A stretch of DNA of 5,951 bases from Mageeibacillus sp. UBA3708 (GTDB lineage: Bacteria; Bacillota; Clostridia; Saccharofermentanales; Saccharofermentanaceae), in NCBI GenBank assembly GCA_002371375.1, contig DFIB01000116.1, positions 1 to 5,951 of the forward strand. Reading direction: 5' to 3'. Position numbers and translations under genes: made by a program. The notes beneath the pieces were generated by a model, which was not told where the DNA came from, did no database searches, and saw only the letters and a program-made list of their open reading frames with translations. Shown piece by piece: positions 1 to 5,375 of this stretch. The first letter of the stretch is position 1; each line of letters opens with the position of its first letter.

Positions 1-22
1 TAATCGGGCCAAAAGAACACCC
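1..22 (+). repeat. 22-bp direct repeat, copy 1
   Basis: This copy reads TAATCGGGCC then AAAAGAACACCC and matches 66-87 at 21 of 22 positions; the one difference is G versus T at the sixth base. It begins at the first base of the window, so it may be part of a longer array to the left. The GAACACC core (15-21) recurs at 28-34 and 80-86 and, inverted, at 38-44. The copies are 65 bp apart start to start. They lie downstream of the MFS gene's stop codon and outside any coding sequence I can support. Confidence 0.85.
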
Positions 23-27
23 AAAGT

Positions 28-44
28 GAACACCCCAGGTGTTC
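28..44. repeat. GAACACC/GGTGTTC inverted repeat
   Basis: A perfect 7-bp dyad, GAACACC at 28-34 and GGTGTTC at 38-44, is separated by 3 bases. The arms are the same heptamer found in the two flanking 22-bp repeats, so this is a third and a fourth copy of one core motif. No clean run of T follows on either strand, which argues against an intrinsic terminator and for a protein-binding cluster or the end of a mobile element. Confidence 0.7.
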
Positions 45-65
45 CTATCACGGGTTATTTTACGC

Positions 66-87
66 TAATCTGGCCAAAAGAACACCC
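66..87 (+). repeat. 22-bp direct repeat, copy 2
   Basis: This copy reads TAATCTGGCC then AAAAGAACACCC and matches 1-22 at 21 of 22 bases. The 43 bp between the two copies contain the inverted GAACACC pair. Two long copies plus shorter partial copies within 90 bp resemble the multiple transposase-binding repeats at the ends of IS21-family elements. That family link is an inference, since no istA or istB gene is visible here. Confidence 0.85.
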
Positions 88-102
88 CGGAGTCCCATCC
101 GG
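87..102 (-). terminator. possible weak terminator after the MFS gene
   Basis: CCGGA (87-91) and TCCGG (98-102) form a 5-bp GC-rich stem with a 6-nt loop, about 46 nt past the MFS stop codon on the minus strand. Read on that strand, the hairpin is followed after six bases by a short TTCTTTT stretch. The stem is short and the T-tract is displaced, so this is at best a weak terminator. No better candidate is visible between the stop codon and the window edge. Confidence 0.2.
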
Positions 103-148
103 ATAATTCCTCAAATCGTGTGAATAACCAAAACGATAATTCTGACCG

Positions 149-1486
149 TCACTCCATATCCTCAAAAGCATCGAGACCTCTCTTGACGCTTCCTCTGATA
201 TCGCCGTGTCTCACCTGTAACATTGTTACAAAGCTGGCAAATGCAAACACTGTGGCATATATGAACAGGATGCGGTAATTAAGGTTACGCATCAGGGTTC
301 CGGCGAGAACGGGGGTTAACACCTGACCTGCCATTGATGCCGTGTAGTAATATCCGGTGAACTTGCCGCTGTCAGAACCTCGGCACATCTCTACTACCAT
401 CGGCAGGGAATTGATGCTGATGGCAGCCCATGCCACACCGACAAGCGCGAAGATAAAGTAAGTGAATATCCCTATGGAATCAAATAAAGTCGTCATGAAG
501 AAGCACGCAAGGAAGCTTCCTGCGAGAAGAAGCGTTCCGAACAGGATAGACTTCTTGCGGCCGATCTTCGACTGAACGAATCCGAGCGGAATGTAGGATA
601 CTATGGCACCTGCCGAAGCTACCATGAAGCACGTTGATGCTCCTCCGATTCCTTCGCCCATGATCGCGCTGATATATGTGGTAAACCATGTTGTCACCGC
701 ATTATATGAGATATACCAGAGCATGATAGAGACCAGAAGGAAGATCATAGATCTGAGGACAGGACGCGGGAGCTTTACTGCGCCATTTGATGTGGTCTCA
801 GTTAGATCCCATTCGGGATGACGACGCTCAATATCGTTATTCTCTTCTGATAATTTCGGCTCGTTAACGGTGTAGAACATTACAATTGCCGATATTGCCA
901 TGATTATTGAAATGACGATGAATAAAGGTCTGTAGTTTACGTGATCAAGTCCTGCGGTCTTTGTCTTCGAATACATCAATGAAGCAAAGAGCAGGTACAT
1001 GATGCCTCCGACGGCTCCCATAAGATTGATGACGGCGTTGCCTTTGGATCTGAGAGGCTTAGGCGTTATATCCGACATCAGCGCGACAGCGGGTGATCTC
1101 CAGACTGACATGATAAACAGGAGAATTCCGATACAGACGATAAAGCCGGATGCTGTGTACAATATGCCTTCCTTGCCTTCGTAATATGCATTGTCGATTA
1201 TGGGCAGGATGTTAAGGAACAGGATGCTTCCTGCAGTGCCCAGCAGGATGTAAGGCATCCTCTTGCCGATCCTGGTCCTTGTCTTGTCCGACATCCTGCC
1301 GAAAAACGGCAGAAGGAAGAGAGCCAGTATATTATCCGCTGCCATGACCAGACCCGAATAGGTCTCATTCATGTGGAATGTCCTTGTAAGGATAAGGGGT
1401 ATGACATTATCATACATCTGCCAGAAGGCACAGATGCTCAGGAAAGCAAGCCCTGCAAGAAATGTCTGTCTGTAGTTAAGCCTCAT
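149..1486 (-). CDS. MFS transporter, SLC45/GPH-like sugar type
   Basis: A cytoplasmic-membrane secondary transporter of 445 residues. About 12 hydrophobic helices can be placed, roughly at 8-33, 44-65, 77-96, 110-130, 150-171, 185-206, 243-268, 283-305, 312-333, 337-358, 375-398 and 402-424, with a polar central loop near 207-242. The helix 2-3 loop carries the MFS motif A variant GRMSDKTRTRIGKR (63-76), and helix 4 ends in WRSPAVALMSD (129-139). Both are typical of SLC45/GPH-like carriers, many of which move sucrose, maltose or related glycosides with a cation. The substrate cannot be read from the sequence. I chose ATG at 1486 because the protein then opens MRLNYRQTFLAGLAFLSICA, as relatives do as far as I recall; an in-frame TTG at 1504 is the only extension and has no ribosome binding site. 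ATG 1486 also lacks one, but a -10 box sits 6 nt upstream. The gene is transcribed divergently from the serine operon. Confidence 0.9.
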   Translation of the reverse strand: MRLNYRQTFLAGLAFLSICAFWQMYDNVIPLILTRTFHMNETYSGLVMAADNILALFLLPFFGRMSDKTRTRIGKRMPYILLGTAGSILFLNILPIIDNAYYEGKEGILYTASGFIVCIGILLFIMSVWRSPAVALMSDITPKPLRSKGNAVINLMGAVGGIMYLLFASLMYSKTKTAGLDHVNYRPLFIVISIIMAISAIVMFYTVNEPKLSEENNDIERRHPEWDLTETTSNGAVKLPRPVLRSMIFLLVSIMLWYISYNAVTTWFTTYISAIMGEGIGGASTCFMVASAGAIVSYIPLGFVQSKIGRKKSILFGTLLLAGSFLACFFMTTLFDSIGIFTYFIFALVGVAWAAISINSLPMVVEMCRGSDSGKFTGYYYTASMAGQVLTPVLAGTLMRNLNYRILFIYATVFAFASFVTMLQVRHGDIRGSVKRGLDAFEDME

Positions 1487-1492
1487 AAAATG

Positions 1493-1501
1493 ATTGTAGC
1501 A
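1493..1501 (-). promoter_or_regulatory. extended -10 promoter of the MFS gene, likely leaderless
   Basis: On the minus strand this reads TGCTACAAT: a TACAAT -10 box (1493-1498) with an upstream TGn extension. The box ends 6 nt before ATG 1486, so the usual -10 to start distance puts transcription initiation on the A of the start codon. No convincing -35 hexamer lies 16-18 bp upstream, and no Shine-Dalgarno sequence precedes the ATG. A leaderless transcript is therefore inferred from spacing only. Confidence 0.5.
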
Positions 1502-1517
1502 CAATTACCGAATTATC

Positions 1518-1553
1518 AGCGTTTTCTTAAATAAAATTATTATATAAAACGCT
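1518..1553. promoter_or_regulatory. dyad in divergent intergenic region, possible operator
   Basis: AGCGTTTT (1518-1525) and AAAACGCT (1546-1553) are a perfect 8-bp inverted repeat around a 20-bp AT-rich spacer. The dyad lies between the two divergent starts, just upstream of the transporter's promoter and reaching the -35 position expected for the aminotransferase promoter. A dimeric or tetrameric regulator acting on either gene could bind here. No regulator gene is present in the window. Confidence 0.35.
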
Positions 1554-1565
1554 ATGCAGTTGGTG

Positions 1566-1571
1566 TATAAT
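1566..1571 (+). promoter_or_regulatory. -10 box of the serine operon promoter
   Basis: A perfect TATAAT preceded by TGGTG. The expected transcription start is near 1578, giving a leader of about 24 nt that contains the ribosome binding site. The -35 position (about 1543-1548, TATAAA) is a poor match to consensus. The -10 box sits inside an imperfect 20-bp dyad (1566-1585; TATAATAC, TTCG, GTATTTTA; 7 of 8 pairs), which could be an operator overlapping the start site. Confidence 0.6.
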
Positions 1572-1590
1572 ACTTCGGTATTTTAAACTC

Positions 1591-1598
1591 GAGGTGAT
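1591..1598 (+). promoter_or_regulatory. strong ribosome binding site of the aminotransferase
   Basis: GAGGTGAT is fully complementary to the end of 16S rRNA, and GAGG ends 7 nt before ATG 1602. It fixes the start of the gene and shows that this organism does use canonical initiation, in contrast to the transporter, GH32 and lipoprotein genes here. Confidence 0.9.
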
Positions 1599-1601
1599 AT
1601 T

Positions 1602-2684
1602 ATGCACAAGAAATTGTACATTCCGGGTCCTGTTGAAGTCAGACAGGATGTACTGGATAAGATGGCCACACCGATGATCGGCCACAGAACAAAGGAAGCG
1701 TCTGATCTTCAGCAGTCCATTTCCGAGAAGATGCAGAAGGTAATGGGAACAAAGAACAGGATCGTTCTCTCAACTTCTTCAGGAAGCGGACTCATGGAGG
1801 GTGCGGTTCGATGTTTTACCGCTAAGAAGGCGGCTGTGTTCTCGATCGGTGCTTTCGGCGAGAGATGGTACAAGATGTGCACGGCTAACGGCGTTCCCGC
1901 CGATATATTCAGATCCGAACTCGGACAGATCACTACTCCTGAGATGATCGACGAGGTCCTTAAGACAGGTGAGTACGATCTTATCACGATCACACAGAAC
2001 GAGACATCTACGGGTATCCACAATCCCATGGCAAGACTTGCCGAGGTTTATAAGAAGTATCCGGATGTCATCGTATGCGTAGATACCGTATCTTCAATGG
2101 CAGGAGATTACATCCCCGTTGATGAGCTCGGCATTGATGTATGTATCACATCAACACAGAAGTGCCTCGGACTTCCTCCGGGAATGGCGATTGCATCAGT
2201 TACGGACAGAGCCATCGAGAAGGCGAAGACCATACCTAACAGAGGTCTGTATTTCGATTATGTTGAGCTTGTCAAGTTCGTTGACGAGAAGCCTTATCAG
2301 TATCCTTCGACACCTTCCGAGTCACACATGTTCGCGCTTGATTATCAGCTCGACAGGATCCTGGAAGAGGGTGTTAAGAACAGATGTGACAGACATGCTC
2401 ATCTGGCAGAGATCGTAAGGAAGTGGGCAAGGGAGAACTGTGAACTCTATTCGGATCCGGATAACCTGTCCAATACGGTTACATGCATTACGAACACGAC
2501 GGGTATTCCTTTCGCGGAGCTTAACAAGGCAATGCAGGCCAAGGGATATCTCATCAGCAACGGCTACGGCGCATTGAAAGACAAGACTTTCAGGATCGCA
2601 CACATGGCCGACACAACAGAAGAAGAGATCAATGAACTGCTCAAGGTTCTCGGTGAGACCATCGCGGAACTGAAGGCTAGATGA
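1602..2684 (+). CDS. class V aminotransferase (AGAT-type), probable phosphoserine aminotransferase
   Basis: A 360-residue PLP-dependent fold-type I aminotransferase of the alanine:glyoxylate/serine:pyruvate group, expected in the cytoplasm. Visible family features are the N-terminal IPGPVEV (7-13), the phosphate-binding turn SSGSG (59-63), TQNETSTG (131-138), the PLP-nitrogen Asp in CVDTVSS (Asp161), the Schiff-base lysine in STQKCLGLPPG (Lys187), and the carboxylate-binding arginine in FRIAHMAD (Arg331). Thirteen bases separate it from serA. The context argues that it converts 3-phosphohydroxypyruvate plus glutamate to phosphoserine plus 2-oxoglutarate, replacing canonical SerC. The alternative is a serine:pyruvate or alanine:glyoxylate activity, because the family changes substrate readily. 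The start is set by GAGGTGAT. Codon use is strongly biased to AAG, GAG, ATC and AGA, as in serA, suggesting high expression. The aminotransferase call is firm; the phosphoserine role is inference. Confidence 0.93.
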   Translation: MHKKLYIPGPVEVRQDVLDKMATPMIGHRTKEASDLQQSISEKMQKVMGTKNRIVLSTSSGSGLMEGAVRCFTAKKAAVFSIGAFGERWYKMCTANGVPADIFRSELGQITTPEMIDEVLKTGEYDLITITQNETSTGIHNPMARLAEVYKKYPDVIVCVDTVSSMAGDYIPVDELGIDVCITSTQKCLGLPPGMAIASVTDRAIEKAKTIPNRGLYFDYVELVKFVDEKPYQYPSTPSESHMFALDYQLDRILEEGVKNRCDRHAHLAEIVRKWARENCELYSDPDNLSNTVTCITNTTGIPFAELNKAMQAKGYLISNGYGALKDKTFRIAHMADTTEEEINELLKVLGETIAELKAR

Positions 2685-2690
2685 GGGGGA
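2683..2690 (+). promoter_or_regulatory. ribosome binding site of serA overlapping the upstream stop
   Basis: GAGGGGGA begins inside the TGA stop codon (2682-2684) of the aminotransferase and ends 7 nt before ATG 2698. This arrangement favours translational coupling of the two serine-pathway genes and supports a single transcript. Confidence 0.8.
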
Positions 2691-2697
2691 TTTTGCA

Positions 2698-4314
2698 ATG
2701 AAGATTCTTATTACAGAGAGTATCGCCGAAGAGTTTGTTACTGACCTGAGAAATCAGGGATTCGAGGTTGAAGAATACCTCGGTCATACGCAGGAGGAGA
2801 TAGAGGGACACATCAAGGGATGTGATGCGCTCATCGTAAGATCCGCGACGAAGGTCAACGAGGAACTGCTGAACAATGCAGATTGTCTCAAGGTCGTGGG
2901 ACGTGCCGGTACGGGTATCGACAATATCAACGTTCCCGCATGTACTGAGCACGGCGTTATCGCGCTCAATACTCCTACGGCAAACAACATGGCTGCAGGC
3001 GAGCTTGCAGTGGCTCATGCTTTCGCGATCTTCCGTAACCTTTGTGATGCCAACAACGGCGTTCACACGGGTGACTTCAGAAGAGGCAATTGGATCGGCG
3101 TCGAGCTCGAGGGCAAGACGGCAGGTGTTATCGGTCTCGGAAGGATCGGTTCCATCGTATCCAGGAAGCTCAAGGGAATCGGCATGAACGTTGTTGCATA
3201 CGACCCCTATGTACCTTCTGAGAAGTTCGAGAAGCTCGGTGTCACAAGATGTGAGACTCTTGACGATCTCCTCAAGGTCGTTGACCTCATTACAATGCAT
3301 ACGCCTAAGACAAAAGAGACATATAACATGATTGCCAAAGAGCAGCTTTATAAGTGCAAGAGAGGCGTCAGAATCGTTAATGCCGCAAGAGGCGGACTTG
3401 TCAACGAGCAGGATCTTGCAGATGCTCTGGCGGAAGGCCAGGTTGCTGCTGCAGCCATCGACGTATTCGATGTGGAGCCTTCCTACAACAAGAAGCCGGG
3501 TGAGCAGGAATTCGATAACGTACTCATTCACGCACCTCACTGCTACATCACTCCTCACCTTGGAGCATCGACTGTCGAGGCAACATATAACGTAGGTTCG
3601 CAGGTGGCAGACCTCGTGGCAAGAGCTCTCAAGGGCGAGATGGTCGCTGCACTGAACATGCCTGCCATCGAGGGTGACATCAATGCCATCAGACCTTACT
3701 GCAACCTCGCAGAGAAGATGGGCAAGATGTATTATCAGACAGAGAAGTCTCCCGTCAAGAGGATGGAGATCTGCTATGCCGGCGGCATCGCTAACCAGAA
3801 TATGGAGATCGTTACGATGAGCCTTCTTGTAGGCATACTGAAGGGTATGGGTGTCGACAGCGTATCTTATGTTAACGTTAAGGAATGCGTTGAGGAGTTC
3901 GGAATCAAGGTAAGCGAGAAGTATGAGCAGGATGCCAAGAAATACAGCAATCTCGTTACCGTTACATTCCACAACGACGACGGCAAGGATCTTGTTCTTG
4001 CAGGTACTGTATTTGAACCTGACACGGAAGTGCTCGTATCGTTTTACGGATATGAGATGAACTGCATTCTGTCCAACACGGTTCTTGCGATCAAGAACGA
4101 TGATGTTCCCGGTGTCATCGGCCGCATCGCCACGACACTCGGACGCCGCAATATCAATATTTCAAGCCTCCACTGGGGTCGTAAGGACACAGGTAAGGCG
4201 ACTGCTTATGCTCAGGCTTTCGTTGCGGTTGAGCAGCCTGTTACGGACAAGATCATCAAGGAGATCGAGGCCTGCGAGGGCGTTCGCAAGGTATCTCTGA
4301 TCGACTTCACATAA
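2698..4314 (+). CDS. serA: D-3-phosphoglycerate dehydrogenase with ACT domain
   Basis: SerA oxidises 3-phosphoglycerate to 3-phosphohydroxypyruvate with NAD, the first step of serine synthesis. At 538 residues it is the long form. Substrate-side residues include IVRSATKV (46-53) and GRAGTGIDNI (68-77). The Rossmann motif GLGRIG (146-151) is followed by Asp169, which favours NAD over NADP. The catalytic triad is Arg231 (NAARGG), Glu260 (FDVEP) and His287 (ITPHLGAST). An intervening regulatory domain spans about 320-460 and a C-terminal ACT domain about 463-538 (DDVPGVIGRIATTLGRRNIN, 468-487), so feedback inhibition by serine is likely. The Glu260-to-His287 segment seems several residues longer than usual and contains a second Pro-His, HAPHCYITPH. 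The gene is coupled to the aminotransferase upstream; no terminator is seen after it. Confidence 0.97.
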   Translation: MKILITESIAEEFVTDLRNQGFEVEEYLGHTQEEIEGHIKGCDALIVRSATKVNEELLNNADCLKVVGRAGTGIDNINVPACTEHGVIALNTPTANNMAAGELAVAHAFAIFRNLCDANNGVHTGDFRRGNWIGVELEGKTAGVIGLGRIGSIVSRKLKGIGMNVVAYDPYVPSEKFEKLGVTRCETLDDLLKVVDLITMHTPKTKETYNMIAKEQLYKCKRGVRIVNAARGGLVNEQDLADALAEGQVAAAAIDVFDVEPSYNKKPGEQEFDNVLIHAPHCYITPHLGASTVEATYNVGSQVADLVARALKGEMVAALNMPAIEGDINAIRPYCNLAEKMGKMYYQTEKSPVKRMEICYAGGIANQNMEIVTMSLLVGILKGMGVDSVSYVNVKECVEEFGIKVSEKYEQDAKKYSNLVTVTFHNDDGKDLVLAGTVFEPDTEVLVSFYGYEMNCILSNTVLAIKNDDVPGVIGRIATTLGRRNINISSLHWGRKDTGKATAYAQAFVAVEQPVTDKIIKEIEACEGVRKVSLIDFT

Positions 4315-4329
4315 TATCCGTCAGATATC

Positions 4330-5355
4330 ATGAAGTGCCACTACCGCGTAAGCAAAGGCTGGATGAGTGCCCCTTGCGGCATCTCGTTCTTCAAAGGTAA
4401 ATATCATGTTTTCTATCAGCATAACCCTGACGCACCGCGTTGGGGTTATATGCATTGGGGGCACTGTGTAACGTCTGATTTTATAACCTATGAGGAGCTG
4501 CCCGTGGCATTGACGCCGTATGACGGCGGTTCATATCTCGGAGGATCATCGATAGTTGCCGGCGGCAGGTTATATCTGTTCTATACATCAGGCAATGAGG
4601 TGCTGTCTGCCGTGTCGGAGGACGGGATACATTTTGCCGATACCGAATTCGGGGCATTGACCGGCGACTGTGAGTACTTCATGGATCCGCACGTGATAAA
4701 GTACGGGGAACGGTACCTTATGCTCGTAGGGACCGGCCGTCACCACGTTGCCGGGATATCATTGTACGAGTCATCTGATCTTGTGTCGTGGCACTTCGTA
4801 TCGGAGATTCTGTCCGACCTCCGGTTCGGTTCTCACATAGAATCCCCGAATCTGTTTAAGGCCGATGATAAATGGTGTCTGATGTTCACTTCATCGAGAC
4901 AGCTGCCGTCACGCAACATATGCTGTCTGGGACAGTTCGACGGTGTATCATTTGAGGCTGAAGGCGATTTCTTCTCACTTGAATCCGGCCCCGATCTCTA
5001 TAATCCCTACGTGCTTCAGGAGTCCGGCCGCAACCTCATGCTGGGGTGGTACTACGACCGCAAATCCGCCACCGGCATCTCGAAAGGGATGCTCACATGC
5101 CCCCGGGAGATCCGCCTCGATAAAGCCGGAAGACTTGTTATCGTGCCTTCATCCGAACTGTATGATAACCGTCTCGTAAAAAATGAGAGCAGCTATGTCT
5201 CCTACGACAACGGCAGACTCCGTGTGGTATTCGAGAAGAGGACGATATTCGATAAGGCGTATGCAGCGCTTCCGGATATCGAGACGGTGGAAGAGGCGGA
5301 GTGCTGCGAAGCGTTCTTAAACGGCGGCGTGGATAATATAACCGTTGCATTCTGA
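4330..5355 (+). CDS. GH32-like protein lacking the catalytic nucleophile
   Basis: A 341-residue protein with the five-bladed propeller signatures of glycoside hydrolase family 32 (invertase, fructanase, sucrose-6-phosphate hydrolase). Recognisable blocks are YHVFYQHNPDAPRWGYMHWGH (25-45), YLGGSS (69-74), MDPHV (118-122, the RDP motif), ESPN (171-174, the ECP motif) and GMLTCPREIRL (253-263). The nucleophile motif WMNDPNG reads WMSAPCG (11-17), so Ala14 stands in place of Asp, and the Arg of RDP is Met118. Asp119 and acid/base Glu171 remain. Normal retaining hydrolysis is therefore unlikely, and a binding, sensory or altered role is inferred. The protein is much shorter than the usual 480-500 residues: only a vestige of the C-terminal sandwich ends it (EAFLNGGVDNITVAF). 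No signal peptide is seen, so it is probably cytoplasmic. It starts 15 nt after serA with no ribosome binding site; an in-frame stop just upstream rules out an extension. Its codon use is less biased than serA's. Confidence 0.85.
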   Translation: MKCHYRVSKGWMSAPCGISFFKGKYHVFYQHNPDAPRWGYMHWGHCVTSDFITYEELPVALTPYDGGSYLGGSSIVAGGRLYLFYTSGNEVLSAVSEDGIHFADTEFGALTGDCEYFMDPHVIKYGERYLMLVGTGRHHVAGISLYESSDLVSWHFVSEILSDLRFGSHIESPNLFKADDKWCLMFTSSRQLPSRNICCLGQFDGVSFEAEGDFFSLESGPDLYNPYVLQESGRNLMLGWYYDRKSATGISKGMLTCPREIRLDKAGRLVIVPSSELYDNRLVKNESSYVSYDNGRLRVVFEKRTIFDKAYAALPDIETVEEAECCEAFLNGGVDNITVAF

Positions 5356-5358
5356 TTA

Positions 5359-5369
5359 TGGTGTATAAT
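5359..5369 (+). promoter_or_regulatory. -10 promoter element of the lipoprotein gene, likely leaderless
   Basis: TGGTGTATAAT contains a perfect TATAAT (5364-5369) in the 20 bp between the GH32 stop and the lipoprotein ATG. The same 11-mer occurs at 1561-1571 before the serine operon. The box ends 6 nt before ATG 5376, so the predicted start is the A of that ATG. No Shine-Dalgarno sequence and no clear -35 hexamer are present. Confidence 0.5.
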
Positions 5370-5375
5370 CATGAT

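Noticed and set aside
1..148. CRISPR array
   Set aside because: There are only two full repeat copies, the 43-bp interval contains further copies of the repeat core, and no cas gene is visible.
1487..1504. TTG at 1504 as the start of the MFS gene, adding six residues
   Set aside because: It has no ribosome binding site, the added residues (MCYNHF) do not look like the family start, and the -10 box at 1493-1498 would lie inside the coding sequence.
1569..1582. A 5-bp stem with a UUCG tetraloop before the aminotransferase
   Set aside because: The predicted transcription start (about 1578) lies inside it, so the RNA hairpin would not form in the main transcript. The symmetry is better treated as a possible DNA operator.
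2677..3972. A 431-codon open frame on the minus strand opposite serA
   Set aside because: It is in codon register with serA, so its stops would need TTA, CTA or TCA codons in serA. The strong codon bias of serA avoids these, which explains the opening. The translated product shows no family motif, while SerA is unmistakable.
4314..4328. ATATC/GATAT hairpin between serA and the GH32-like gene as a terminator
   Set aside because: The stem is only 5 bp, AT-rich, and has no T-tract after it.
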